Shown piece after piece: positions 46,413-56,929 of a DNA stretch of 64,000 nucleotides (position 1 is its first letter; the number at the start of each line of letters is the position of its first letter). Source of the DNA: Leptolyngbya sp. SIOISBB (lineage in GTDB: Bacteria > Cyanobacteriota > Cyanobacteriia > Phormidesmidales > Phormidesmidaceae); the NCBI GenBank assembly GCA_010671905.1, contig JAAHII010000001.1, forward strand, positions 1-64,000, given 5' to 3'. Both the position numbers and the translations under genes were made by a program. Below the pieces are notes generated by a model. That model ran no database searches, had not been told where the DNA came from, and saw only the letters and a program-made list of their open reading frames with translations.

Positions 46413-49400
46413 CTAGATGCCATTTGTAGTTGTGCCACTGCACTGCACCAAGGGTTGTCCTGAGACGTGACCTGTAACTTCAGGAACCTGAGCTAAGAAA
46501 GTAATTTGACCATTGTTATCCTTGATGAAGCCTTGAGCCTCCACAACATAAGCGGGAGACTCGTCAACAATTGCAGCAGACTCATCGATAGCTGTTTGTG
46601 TAGATGCTCCGGAAGCGCCTGACTCTGGGCCAAGGTCTGTAAGGATTCTGTCGCGACTGAGGATGTCGGTTGGACTAGGTGGAAGCCCCCCCCGTCCGGT
46701 TACGGTAAAGCTGCTGGTACCAACTACCTCGGTTGAACAGCCTCGTTGAATGGGTGGAGAAGGAGACAGTGAAGGTAGCTCAATCAACCCTTGATCAGGT
46801 TCAAGATCTAGAGTATTAAGCGAGATCGTTCCCTGAACCCCATCTTGTGAACTTGCACTCAGATCATTCGTAGAGTTATCCCGTAACTCTGCAGTTGTAA
46901 GTCCGTCTTGTTCTGTAAATCCCAGAATATCTAAAGCACTGATCTCAACACGACCACCATCCCCACCGACAGCATTCGCTACGATGTCACTATTTTGTCC
47001 CGGTATGGCAATGAGAAAACCGTCACTAGTATCGATAAAAATGTTGCCGCCATTACCTGCATTGGGATTTGTTGACTCCGCGTTGATAAAGCTACCACCC
47101 CTCATCAGAAATAGGTTATCGACCGTAATCTCAACATCACCTCCCCCTCGGCTGGATTCGCTGCTAGCGAACAGCTCTATGTTGTCGTTAAGTTCCAGAG
47201 ACGACGCTTGTACGTTGAGAACACCGGCCCGCCCGCTACTTACCCCTTGTGCTTCCACTGTCAATCGACCATCACCCTGAATCAAAAGAGAGCCATTACT
47301 CTGAATCGTCAAACTGCCACCGTTGCCTTGTCCAAAAGTAGATGCTGAAATCTCTCCTCCGTTTGCAAATGTCAGAGAGGGTGTATTGAGTTGGATATCG
47401 CCACCTTGGCCATCTCTAGCCGTACGGGCAAAGATACTACTATTGCCATGAAGTGTAATTCCTGTACCTGTTGTGATTGAAATATTGCCTGCAGTACCAG
47501 TGCTATTGGTGTTGCTATCAATCCTGCTGTTATTGAATGTGACCTGCCCAGGGCTGTCGATATTAATATCGCCTGCAGGTGTATTGCCATTCGCATTCGC
47601 TTGAATTTCAACACTGTTGAAGGTTAAGTTTCCTGCACTGGTGACGAAAACATTACCGGATGGGCCAAATCCAGCTGTGTTTAGTGGGATAGTTTGACCT
47701 CCCAAAAGAAATTCAGCCTGAGCAGTTGTGGTTAGACGAACATCTTGGATGAGAAGATTATCAAGACCTTCAATCTGGACAGAACCGGATTCATCTGTTG
47801 AAGACAATGTCACTATCTCTAAACCTGACAGTGTATTTCCAGCTCGAAGTAGAACATTACCGCCTTCTCCAGATTCTCCTCTATCCTGAACAGCCGCAAA
47901 GGTTAATAACCGATTGTTGCGTCCTTGGATGTAACCAGCCGGTGCAGAAATAGTGATATCTCCTCCCGCTCTAGCATTATTTTCTCTAAGAAACGAAAAC
48001 GAGAAAGAATCTAGATTGCTGTCAGTGTCAATATTGCCAGATTGAGAAATAATCGAAATTGCTCCTCCTGTACCAGCATTTCCTATCTCTGAGACTGAAG
48101 TAGATACCAGGCGTCCACTGATGAAGATGTCACCAGATTGAGAAATCACTCTAATGTCTCCTCCGTTTCCAGCATCACCTCCTCCTTCTGCAGTAGAGGT
48201 GGACAGAACAGCTTCGGATAAATTCGTAGGATTTGCTGGAGTTCCATTGATTAAGATGTCGCCGGATCTGGAAGTGATTGAAATCGCTCCTCCATTTCCC
48301 GCATCACCACCTTCAGAACCTGATCCGGAGGTTAAAAGTTCATTGGTGGTAATATTGCCAGATTGAGAAGCAATTGAAATGTCTCCTCCTGCTCCAGCAT
48401 TACCTTGATTCGCTAAAGTAGACGACCCTAAAACTCCACCAGTGTTGATATTGCCAGATTGGGAAGAGATTGAAATGTCTCCTCCTGCTCCAGCATTACC
48501 TTGCTGTATTGAAGCTGAGCTTGAACTCAAGAGTTCGCCAGTGTTGATATTGCCGGATTGGGAAGAGATTGAAATGTTCCCTGCTGTTCCAGCATTGCCT
48601 TGATTCGCTGAGGAGGATGATAACAAAACTCCACCAGTGTTGATATTGCCAGATTGGGAAGAGATTGAAATGTCTCCTCCTGCTCCAGCATTACCTTGTT
48701 GTATTGAAGCTGAGCTTGAACTCAAGAGTTCGCCAGTGTTGATATTGCCGGATTGGGAAGAGATTGAAATGTTCCCTGCTGTTCCAGCATTGCCTTGATT
48801 CGCTGAGGAGGATGATAACAAAACTCCACCAGTGTTGATATTGCCAGATTGGGAAGAGATTGAAATGTCTCCTCCTAATCCGCTATCTCCTACCGCAGTA
48901 ATCGAACTCGAGATCAAGCTTCCATTAGTGACGATGTCACCTGATTGAGAGGCAATCGAGATAGTTCCCCCTGCTCCAGCATCACCTGCGATTAAAGACA
49001 ACGAGTTTGAGTTCACATTGTCGTTGATGGTGACATCCCCGAACTCGGAAACGATAGAAATCGCGCCTCCTTCTCCCGCATTGCCGAACGAGAGCGCAGA
49101 TGAATTCAGAACGCCAGCGGTGGTAATATCCCCTCGACCGTAAATGGAAATGCTGCCCCCATCGAGATTGGGAAGCAAAGCTGCAGTATCGATTGAGCCA
49201 ACTTTAATCTCACCTGCTGCTAAGTCAATGTTTGGTTGGAATTGATTAGTCAGCACTACCTGATTATCTCCCTGGGCAATGCCGACGGCTCCGGTAATCG
49301 TAATCTCTGAACTCAGGGCGTTAACAGGATAGGTCGGGGCAAGAGGCACTCCGTTTATCACAGTGGGATTCAGCGGCAACCCACCTAGAGCCGCCCAATC

Positions 49401-51230
49401 CACTCCTGCTCGTATGTCTAAAGTTGCTCTCGCACTGCCATCAACTGTGATGGTTTTCTGAATAGGTACTTGAGTGACAGTGCCATCTATGTTTGCCGTG
49501 GTTGCATACTCCGAAACCGTGAAGTTGGCTAAGTCTGCATAGCTCTGGTTGCCATTGAATAAAAGCGGATTTGCAGGATTGATGGTTGAATCAATCCTGC
49601 CTGCGCCATTAATCGTAACGCTCCCTAACGTCACACTTCCTCCAGCCAAAATATGTAACGAGGCCCCAGTGTAATTGCCTAAACTTACATTGCCGCTGGT
49701 TAAGATGATCGGGTCATGCGGGCTTAGCAAATTACCGCTACTGCCATCTAATGACTCTATTCGCAGGTTGCCACCTCCATAGAAACGCGCATCTCCAATG
49801 ACAGGGTTGTCTGAGCGCACCACCAGATCTCTACCCGAGAACAAGCCACTCTCTGGATGATTTAGGGCGAAAATATCAACCTGCTGGTTACCCTGAATTA
49901 TGAGGTCATCTCCTGCACTGGCAACAAACGCTTCAGTAGACGTATCTCGAATCGTTACTACATCCTGGCCTTGTAGCATCAAGTCTTGTCCGGCCAATAT
50001 CTGCCCTTCTAAAGACAACTGATGTCCCAACAGAGACAGAGTGAGATCTGTCTCTAAAATCCCGCTATTGGTGATATTTCCAAGAGCTGGGCCATTGAAT
50101 TGCACCCCTAGTGGCAGACTCAAAGTCAGCAGTGACTCATCGGGACTAGTTGCACTAAACTCACTGCCATCTGCAAACGAAAAATTTTCTGCAGTACTTG
50201 CAGTAAAAGATCCACTGACATCTAACCGAGCATTTGGTCCGAATATAATCCCGTTGGGATTCAGCAAAAATAGGTTTGCTCCTCCATCTACGCCTAGCAA
50301 ACCATCGATATCTGAAACGGAGTTGCCCGTTACTCGACTGAGGATGTTTTCAATCCCAATAGGATTGGCAAAATAGACTTGCTGCCCAGTGTTGACGTTA
50401 AAGTCCTCAAAACTGTGGAATAGATTTGAACCTCGAATCGCGCCACCCTCAATCTGATCTGCCAACTCCCCGCCAACTGTGACATCCGGTATCACGATTG
50501 ACGCCTCACTTCCCAGCGTGCTGTCTGGCACAATCTGAGCAATCAATACCTCTTGAAGCGTGTCAGGAAATTGTGTGGTTAACACTTCGGGCGCGGACGA
50601 GGGACTAGAAACAATAGCTCCTTCCTGTGTTTGTTGTGAGTCAACAACCGTAGTCGATGTCTCTATGGCATCTTCAGAAATCTCTTCACCTGGCAAGAAC
50701 ACCCGTGGTTGAGCAAAAGGAGGGATCACATTTGGGGTTTCCTCAACCCTCTCATCAACATCGGCCTCTAAAGTTGCCTCGGTTCCCAGACTACCTACCT
50801 GAGGCGTTTCAACAGGAGAGGATGCTTCGGAATGGATTGCAGAGATATCGTCAATTCGCTGTTTGAAAGATCTTTCTGCAGCAGCGAGTTCAACATCAAC
50901 AGGTGACTCAGAAGGCAGGGCAACTATACGGCCATTGTCTTCAATGCTTTCATCACCACCTATATCAAGGTTCACGCTCTCGTTCTCATGCGCTGGTGGC
51001 GCAAATTGGGGCTCGGCAGTAACTGCTGATATAGAACTGGTTGCAGAAACACCAGTCGCTGACTGTTCGAGAGAACTTTCTTCAATCGTGCTGGACACCT
51101 CAGACTGTTGAGATAGAGCTTCAGCCGAGTAGCTCTCGATCGTGGCTGCTTGAACGGTGCTACTCGCAAAACTGCTCGTTAATATGGCCGAGCTTATTCG
51201 AACCCAAGACACATGGTGGGGGCAGCCCAT
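46413..51230 (-). CDS. TpsA exoprotein (filamentous hemagglutinin-like)
   Basis: The start at 51230 gives a signal sequence (VRISSAILTSSFASSTVQA). After a Ser/Glu-rich region, the TPS secretion domain lies at about 240-370 (LFHSFEDFNVNTGQQVYFAN, NILSRVTGNSVSDIDGLLGV, NLFLLNPNGIIFGPNARLDV). Some 1100 residues of beta-helix repeats follow, among them nearly identical 65-residue units of GDISISSQSGNINTGG type encoded by 195-bp DNA repeats. The C-terminus (CSTEVVGTSSFTVTGRGGLP) matches the usual ending of cyanobacterial TpsA proteins. The protein is probably exported to the cell surface by the adjacent TpsB. Repeat variation would change its length. Confidence 0.88.
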   Translation of the reverse strand: MGCPHHVSWVRISSAILTSSFASSTVQAATIESYSAEALSQQSEVSSTIEESSLEQSATGVSATSSISAVTAEPQFAPPAHENESVNLDIGGDESIEDNGRIVALPSESPVDVELAAAERSFKQRIDDISAIHSEASSPVETPQVGSLGTEATLEADVDERVEETPNVIPPFAQPRVFLPGEEISEDAIETSTTVVDSQQTQEGAIVSSPSSAPEVLTTQFPDTLQEVLIAQIVPDSTLGSEASIVIPDVTVGGELADQIEGGAIRGSNLFHSFEDFNVNTGQQVYFANPIGIENILSRVTGNSVSDIDGLLGVDGGANLFLLNPNGIIFGPNARLDVSGSFTASTAENFSFADGSEFSATSPDESLLTLSLPLGVQFNGPALGNITNSGILETDLTLSLLGHQLSLEGQILAGQDLMLQGQDVVTIRDTSTEAFVASAGDDLIIQGNQQVDIFALNHPESGLFSGRDLVVRSDNPVIGDARFYGGGNLRIESLDGSSGNLLSPHDPIILTSGNVSLGNYTGASLHILAGGSVTLGSVTINGAGRIDSTINPANPLLFNGNQSYADLANFTVSEYATTANIDGTVTQVPIQKTITVDGSARATLDIRAGVDWAALGGLPLNPTVINGVPLAPTYPVNALSSEITITGAVGIAQGDNQVVLTNQFQPNIDLAAGEIKVGSIDTAALLPNLDGGSISIYGRGDITTAGVLNSSALSFGNAGEGGAISIVSEFGDVTINDNVNSNSLSLIAGDAGAGGTISIASQSGDIVTNGSLISSSITAVGDSGLGGDISISSQSGNINTGGVLLSSSSANQGNAGTAGNISISSQSGNINTGELLSSSSASIQQGNAGAGGDISISSQSGNINTGGVLLSSSSANQGNAGTAGNISISSQSGNINTGELLSSSSASIQQGNAGAGGDISISSQSGNINTGGVLGSSTLANQGNAGAGGDISIASQSGNITTNELLTSGSGSEGGDAGNGGAISITSRSGDILINGTPANPTNLSEAVLSTSTAEGGGDAGNGGDIRVISQSGDIFISGRLVSTSVSEIGNAGTGGAISIISQSGNIDTDSNLDSFSFSFLRENNARAGGDITISAPAGYIQGRNNRLLTFAAVQDRGESGEGGNVLLRAGNTLSGLEIVTLSSTDESGSVQIEGLDNLLIQDVRLTTTAQAEFLLGGQTIPLNTAGFGPSGNVFVTSAGNLTFNSVEIQANANGNTPAGDINIDSPGQVTFNNSRIDSNTNSTGTAGNISITTGTGITLHGNSSIFARTARDGQGGDIQLNTPSLTFANGGEISASTFGQGNGGSLTIQSNGSLLIQGDGRLTVEAQGVSSGRAGVLNVQASSLELNDNIELFASSESSRGGGDVEITVDNLFLMRGGSFINAESTNPNAGNGGNIFIDTSDGFLIAIPGQNSDIVANAVGGDGGRVEISALDILGFTEQDGLTTAELRDNSTNDLSASSQDGVQGTISLNTLDLEPDQGLIELPSLSPSPPIQRGCSTEVVGTSSFTVTGRGGLPPSPTDILSRDRILTDLGPESGASGASTQTAIDESAAIVDESPAYVVEAQGFIKDNNGQITFLAQVPEVTGHVSGQPLVQCSGTTTNGI
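48441..48880. repeat. 195-bp tandem repeats inside the TpsA gene
   Basis: The sequence AGTGTTGATATTGCCAGATT begins copies at 48441, 48636 and 48831, exactly 195 bp apart. The first two copies are nearly identical over their full length and the third is partial (about 50 bp). As 195 is 65 codons, unit gain or loss keeps the frame. Looser relatives extend on both sides (about 47940-49080). Confidence 0.9.
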
Positions 51231-51407
51231 GAGTTATCTCCTGTTGTAAGACTCAATTGATGCTGATTTTGAAATAGTCTTTTGCTAGTGAAGGACGTCT
51301 CCGAAAGCGTTCAGCCGATGTACCCTGTGTCCCAATCCTGATCAAATACTGACTTCATAAATTAAATGAAGTCCCAATAGCAGTTACCCTCTGCTCTCTC
51401 TGATTCC

Positions 51408-52511
51408 TCAAAGACAAGTCGCTACTGAAGAAGCATTTAGCTCGCCCAAACGCTCCTCGAGTTCATTCACCCGCTCCATATCTTCTATTGCCGTGTAGTT
51501 CTCTCGAGCTTGAGCCAAAAGCTCAACAGCAGTACAGTGCTGATCAAGCATTACCTCTACTTCGGCTAAACCTGCTTGCGCATCGGCTAGTCCACCAATA
51601 TCTTGGCTAGACAGAGCAATTTCAATCGCTTGCTCATATCTGGCTTGAGCTAGCAAATTCAATCCGATGTATCGGTAGATGTCTCCTAAGTCTTGATAAG
51701 CTTCAATGCTTTGTGTGCCAGAAGCTGTCAATGATTCCAGAACATTAATTGCATCGGCGAGGAGATCCTCTCGAATATAAAGGTCAGCAGCAACCAGCAG
51801 TTGAGTCTCTTCCGATAAGTCCTGTTCGGGCAGTGCGGCTATACCCGCCTGAATGATTTCAATGTCTTCTACATAAAGCCTTTCAAAGGTTGCCGTCTCA
51901 GCGCCTTCGTCTAGTTGTGAAGACAAACCATTGTTGGCCTCGACGATGACTTGGTATTCCGCTCCTGGTACTAGAGCATCAACCTCGTCAAACAATACTT
52001 GAGTTCCCTCTACCTGTTTTTCCCAGTTGATCTCAGGCCCCACTACCTGAACAAAATAGCGCTCGACCTCCACAACAGGATTCCAGCGCAGCGCAATCGG
52101 CTCTGTACCCAGAACTGCCGTTCGGCGAGGGGTGATGACATATGGAATACTGCGATCGCTGCCACCAGGCGTATTGTCATCCTGGTTACCTACTCGCAAC
52201 CTAGTGCTGAATGGGCTTGGCGGACAACCTTCAGCGACTCCGCTCTCTTGGTTGGAATACATTGTCCAAATTGACGTTAAATCGTCACATAGGATGCGAG
52301 CCTGAGCATTCTGAGTCGTGCGCAGGCGATCGCCTAAACGCAACTGTCTGCCCTCACGCACCCGACGATACCTCGACTGTCCCTGTGGCTTGACTTGGAC
52401 AGTACCCTGAGCCTCTAGTAATCGAAACTCTGATGCAACGGCAGCGATAGACCCTGAAAAAATTAGAGTCAGTGCAGATATAGAAAGAAGCGCGGCACGA
52501 TAGATTCTCAT
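51408..52511 (-). CDS. FecR-like and TPR periplasmic protein of the TPS cluster
   Basis: The 367-residue protein has a signal peptide (ALLSISALTLIFSGSIAAVA). A FecR-like module follows at about 28-95 (LEAQGTVQVKPQGQSRYRRV, GRQLRLGDRLRTTQNAQARI), then a fibronectin-like middle (PIALRWNPVVEVERYFVQVV, VPGAEYQVIVEANNG) and a helical TPR-type C-terminus (IEAYQDLGDIYRYIGLNLLA). Such proteins often sit beside TPS and CHAT genes and may bind envelope components. It lies 177 bases upstream of the TpsA gene on the same strand, and probably shares its regulation. Confidence 0.75.
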   Translation of the reverse strand: MRIYRAALLSISALTLIFSGSIAAVASEFRLLEAQGTVQVKPQGQSRYRRVREGRQLRLGDRLRTTQNAQARILCDDLTSIWTMYSNQESGVAEGCPPSPFSTRLRVGNQDDNTPGGSDRSIPYVITPRRTAVLGTEPIALRWNPVVEVERYFVQVVGPEINWEKQVEGTQVLFDEVDALVPGAEYQVIVEANNGLSSQLDEGAETATFERLYVEDIEIIQAGIAALPEQDLSEETQLLVAADLYIREDLLADAINVLESLTASGTQSIEAYQDLGDIYRYIGLNLLAQARYEQAIEIALSSQDIGGLADAQAGLAEVEVMLDQHCTAVELLAQARENYTAIEDMERVNELEERLGELNASSVATCL

Positions 52512-52673
52512 AGCCTTACTTTTTGTCTCTTTTGTAGCAATCCAAACAGGAAGCTATCTGTGATAACACTCACTTCTTCAAACTTCTTCAAGCTGGGTTG
52601 TCAGATTCTGAATAATTACCAACTTGTTCGACAATTCTTGTTTTGCAGATTTAGAAGCTCCGTTACTTATTTC

Positions 52674-53933
52674 TTAATCTGGTTGCGACAACCGTTGTTG
52701 CGCCATATTGAGCCACCGATCTTCATCAGAATTTAAAGCGCGAGCATAATCGGCACACTTCCGCCACTCCTCTAGAGCAACAAAAGTATCTCCGCCCATC
52801 CGGAGCTCTTTAACCTGAGCGAGTAGGCAGTGGGGTGCGGCTTCGTCGTTATTGATCTTGAGCGCTTCTCTAAGTTGGCTCTCTGAATCATTCAAACGCT
52901 CTTGCACAAGGTAAACCCAGCCGAAATTGACGAAGAAACTGAATTCCACTACAGAGCGATCAAGTTGAGACGATTGAGAACAATAAGTTATATCGTCACC
53001 ACTATTGTCCAATTGGAACTTCCCTTGTCTTAGCAACGACCCTGCAGCGGCAGGATCTTGCTCTTGAACAAGCTCCAACCGTGCCAAATTTACGTAAGCC
53101 TCGATGCACCCTCCCAACATCGCAATTCGGTATTCAGCTTGGGCTTGATCAATATCTAAAAGCTCCTCGTATACACTGCCCAGGCGAAAATGAGCTTCAG
53201 CATTGTTGGCATCAAGTTCAACGGCCCGTTCATACTTTTCCAATGCTTGTGTTGTCTTCTGTTTAATTTGGGCTTCAGCCCCTTGCCAAACATAAAATTG
53301 TGAAATCAAAGGCAGTGAGGACTGGAGTCCCCATAGACATAAAAACACAGCAAATGTCATTGCCAACTTGGCCTCTTGCCACCAGTACTTTGGGATATTT
53401 AGGGTAGTTAGCAATCGCTCAATGACCTGTTGTCCAGACTTAGTCAAAGGAGCCCCAGCGGCAAACATCGCGACTGCACTTTGTAGGATGACCGCGAGTG
53501 CTCCAAAATTATCGGGTCCACCGATTAGAAATCTTGAAGAGATAGCAACAACTAGAGCAAAATTAAATGTATGAATTGGCACAGCTAAAGCTTCGTAGAG
53601 CCAGTCCAGTTGATTCCATGAGCGTATAGGCTTTGGTGCTTTCAAGTGCCACCACCACGCAGACTCTGGTGGATTGATAATCTCCCGCCATTTGTCTAGT
53701 GGAACAGCTTGGGCAATAGCTTTGCCCTGCTGTTTGAGACAATCGTCTAAAATAACCAATCTCGGCAGCACTTTTCTGGCAGATGGGCTGTGGTCTTCAA
53801 GGAGACTCTGAATTTCATCTCTCAAAATCAAGACATTGAGACACGTATCCTCAAAATGCGAATCAGGATTTTTTAATGCCTTGAGAATCTCAATATAGCG
53901 GTCTAGTGCCTTTTCTAAATCTGAATAACTCAT
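52674..53933 (-). CDS. Membrane TPR protein of the TPS cluster
   Basis: I take the ATG at 53933 (MSYSDLEKALDRYIEILKAL), giving 419 residues. The frame is open to 53981. An N-terminal helical domain of about 120 residues is followed by two or three membrane helices (about 130-155, 158-180, 212-232). The C-terminal TPR units are LEKYERAVELDANNAEAHFR, LGSVYEELLDIDQAQAEYRI and QLREALKINNDEAAPHCLLA. The protein is the first gene of the cluster and could recruit or sense other members. No catalytic motif is visible. Confidence 0.7.
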   Translation of the reverse strand: MSYSDLEKALDRYIEILKALKNPDSHFEDTCLNVLILRDEIQSLLEDHSPSARKVLPRLVILDDCLKQQGKAIAQAVPLDKWREIINPPESAWWWHLKAPKPIRSWNQLDWLYEALAVPIHTFNFALVVAISSRFLIGGPDNFGALAVILQSAVAMFAAGAPLTKSGQQVIERLLTTLNIPKYWWQEAKLAMTFAVFLCLWGLQSSLPLISQFYVWQGAEAQIKQKTTQALEKYERAVELDANNAEAHFRLGSVYEELLDIDQAQAEYRIAMLGGCIEAYVNLARLELVQEQDPAAAGSLLRQGKFQLDNSGDDITYCSQSSQLDRSVVEFSFFVNFGWVYLVQERLNDSESQLREALKINNDEAAPHCLLAQVKELRMGGDTFVALEEWRKCADYARALNSDEDRWLNMAQQRLSQPD

Positions 53934-54276
53934 AGAAGACCATCCGGCCCAAGGAAGCGTGAATACTAAAAACCTTCTCAACCCCCTGTGTGACCAATAT
54001 TATGGTGCTCAAAAGCAGCTTCACACAGTATTACTGTAGCCACAAAGGAAAAAACTCCACGATTTCATCGATGGCTTTACACAGCTTTTATAAAGTTGGT
54101 TGAAGCTTTAGGTGCTTTCTCCAGCTTGAGTCTCAGCAGCCCGTGAATGACACAGAGACTGTTGTCGAGGATTGCCGAACATTTTGTACAGTACAAACGC
54201 TCGACGTTTTGCTTGAGCAGCACACTGGAAAAGTTATGGCATTGAGCCGCGATGGTGAGTTTGTCCTCATACTTCA
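53934..54276. other. Gap between TPS cluster and insertion sequences
   Basis: It should contain the promoter of the TPR gene. Two overlapping open frames on opposite strands (54077-54376 and 54143-54337) show no recognisable protein family, so I call no gene. Confidence 0.5.
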
Positions 54277-54505
54277 CAGGAGTTACGCATTGACAGCAGA
54301 ATGCATGTATGGGTTGAAAATCAAAGATGTTGAATAACCTATTCCGTTGCGGATTCTGACCAATATTGAATGTCAAGCGTTTAGCGTGACGCGACAGCTA
54401 GATAGTCGAGTGTGAGGATCCGCGAGCGCGATCGGCAACGGCATTGTCCTCTTGTCGCGACAGCAATGATCGAAACGACAACGATGATCGCTAATGCCGC
54501 TAAGC

Positions 54506-55304
54506 TCAGTCTGAAGGATTGGCTGCAGTTGAGCGAGAGGCGGCCGCGCGTTTGCGATAGCTATCGGTATGGATTTCGACAATCAAGGCATGATGCACGA
54601 GGCGATCTACCGCCGCGACGGTCATCATGTCATCAGCAAAGATGGTGTCCCATTGACTGAAGGGCTGATTGGCCGTGATGAGAAGACTGCGCCGTTCGTA
54701 GCGATGGGCAATCAGCTCAAAGAGGACCGAGGTTTCGGCCTCCGACTTTTTGACGTAGCCGAGGTCATCAATGACGAGCAAGTCAAATCGGTCCAGCTTT
54801 TTGAGCAAAGCGGGCAGTTGCAACTGGAGTTTGGCCTGCTGTAGTTGTTGCACCAGAGCGGTAGCCGTGAAGAATTTCGCCCGTTTACCCAGTTCGACGA
54901 TAGCCCGCGCCAGGGCTGCCGCCAAATGGGTCTTCCCCACCCCGGAAGGCCCGAAGATTAAACAGTTTTCGGCTCTCTCTAGCCAACCAGCATCGGTGGC
55001 CAGTTGCATCAAAGGAGCGGGATTGAGCTTCGGGACATGTTCCCAGTCAAAGTTGGAAACCGTTTTGGCGGCGGGCAGTTGAGCCTCTTGCAGGGCACGT
55101 TTGAGGCGCACACTCCAGCGTCGGTCCACCTCCAATTCGCAAAAGTGCCAGCAAGAATTGAGCGTAAGACCAGTGTTCTTGCATGGCCTGATGTTCCAGG
55201 GTCTCCCAATGCTGGAGCATGTGGGAGAGGCGCAAGCGTTTGAGGTGGAGGCTGAGACTCTGGTAGGGACTCAATTGCGGCGTCTGGCTGGAGGAGTTGG
55301 TCAT
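54506..55304 (-). CDS. istB: IS21 IstB helper ATPase, frameshifted
   Basis: The N-terminal part (HLKRLRLSHMLQHWETLEHQ, EHWSYAQFLLAL) is in one frame. The rest (EVDRRWSVRLKRALQEAQLP, Walker A GPSGVGKTH, Walker B LLVIDDLGY, then SLLITANQPFSQW) is in another. The two join as LALCELEVDRRW if one T is removed from the T4 run at 55141-55144 (minus strand). IstB binds DNA as an AAA+ helper for the IS21 transposase. Its start lies inside the end of istA, an overlap of nearly 300 bases instead of the usual few. Confidence 0.8.
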
Positions 55305-56797
55305 AGTCTTTCAAGTCATGTTGTTGCACCTGCACAGTCGGTAGAGTCGTTTCCTTCAAGAGCTGAAAGTGTCGTTGCAAGGTAGATAAAGTTAGGGTGC
55401 CAGCAGCCAACTGAGCCACTAGATACTCGGCGACAGCAGATTCTTTGTCCTGAGTAGCGGCAATGTAGAGCGCTTCCACCATCAGGACGGCGGCGCTATC
55501 GATATCAAAGTCAGCTTGAAGCTGTTGCCACAACTGCCGGTAAGGGGCATTGGGTAATAAGTCTTGCTGCCAGGTGCAGTAGATAAAGGCTCTGGGTTTA
55601 CGCCTGAGCCCTTCAATGACGTGACGATAGTTGATGCACCGAGCGCGGCGTTTGTCTTTGGCGGTGACACGCAGGCGCGGCAGTTCCACGACGACCTGGC
55701 GTTCGAGATAGCCACAGATGCGGTCATGGTAGAGATGGAGTTCAAGCTGGCGACCAATCAATCGGGACGGCACGGTGTAGAGAATGCAACGCACATCAAT
55801 GGTGCTGCGACTGCTGACCCTGGCAGTGAGGACTTCGTAGTCGGCCACCCGTTTGGGCGGTAAGGGCTGCAGATGCTTCTGCTCTTCGGCAAACTTGGCC
55901 TGATGCTGCTGGTTGAGCTTGGCGACAATGCTGTTAATGAAGGCTTGATAGTCGCTCACGCTAGCAAAGTCACGGCTGCCGCGAAGGTAGAGCGCCTGGG
56001 TAATGCGGTTCTTGAGATGACCGTGAGGCGATTCAATCGCACCATTCTCATGAGCAATCCCTTTGTTGTTGCGCGTCGGTCTCAGACGATAGTGGTGACA
56101 CAGGTCGTCATAGAGGCGGGTCAACGGTTTGTGCCCTTTGCCACCGGTATTGCGATAGGCCGCACTGAGGCTATCCGTGCGATGCTCTTGGGGCGCGCCG
56201 CCACTGGCAAATAGGGCATTCTGTAGCCCTTCCGACAAGGCGATGAAGCTCTCGCCGCCTTGAATCACTTGGGCATAACGCCAGCCACTGTAGGCCAAAC
56301 GGTAGTGATAGAGCAGATGCTCAAATGGCTTTCCGCTGATAGTGATCTCCACCCCTTTTAGCTCAGTAAAGTCGGAGATGCCCATCACACCAGGCTCGTG
56401 GCGCAGCTCGAACATGACTTCCGGGGCTTCGCCATGCAATGCTTTCCAGGTTCGAACGCGCCGTTGCACGGTCCGCAGCACTTGGGGATATTGTCCTGGA
56501 TAACGCTCTTGCAAATACTCGAACAGTGTTGTCGGCTTTAGCCGTGGCTCCCGTCTCAGCATCGGTTCAAGTTCTTCTTCCCATACCCCCCGCGAGCGGG
56601 TCAGCGCTGGTGCGCCAGTCCCGCACCCGACCGCGATTGGGTTGATGCGTTCCGGCCTCAATGCGCTGGCCGGTGCGGTCCGAAAATTCGGCAATCGAAG
56701 CTGCATCGCTCTGCGTTAAACCGAGCTCTCGGGCGTTCATATACACTCTGATTTGATAACTTTGAATCGTTTGTTTGGGCACTGGAGGCTTCCCCAC
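55009..56797 (-). CDS. istA: IS21 IstA transposase, frameshifted near N-terminus
   Basis: A DDE transposase with GISDFTELKGVEI, HRTDSLSAAY and ENGAIESPHG as the acidic triad, C-terminal helices and an N-terminal HTH region. The HTH part (ARELGLTQSDAASIAEFSDR) is in the frame starting at 56797. It joins the main frame at ADPLAGVWEEELEPM only if one base is removed from the run of six G at 56586-56591 (minus strand). Without that change no product would have both parts. The C-terminus overlaps istB extensively. Confidence 0.75.
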
Positions 56798-56929
56798 TTC
56801 TTGGGAAAACGCCTTCAGTGTCTTTTTTAGGGCGATAGCTGGAACAAGGGATGGAGAACGTCGCTCTCAACCCGTCTCGGTAGCTGTCGTCGGCAGGGCT
56901 TACCCGCCGATGTCATTGTCATCTAATAG

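Larger units (their letters stand above)
54371..56920 (-). mobile_element. IS21-like insertion sequence (approximate ends)
   Basis: IstA and IstB genes lie in the expected order. Ends are estimated from partial similarity: TGACGCGACAGCTA at about 54387 on the + strand and CCGACGACAGCTA on the other strand near 56890, both with the shared core CGACAGCTA. No target duplication is clear by eye. Confidence 0.5.

Noticed and set aside
48354-48900. Regularly spaced repeats that might be a CRISPR array
   Set aside because: The units are 195 bp, in frame with a coding sequence, and lack repeat-spacer alternation. They are protein repeats.
54077-54376. Small gene in front of the insertion sequences
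   Set aside because: Frames on both strands are similar in length, neither matches a known family, and an IS end lies inside.
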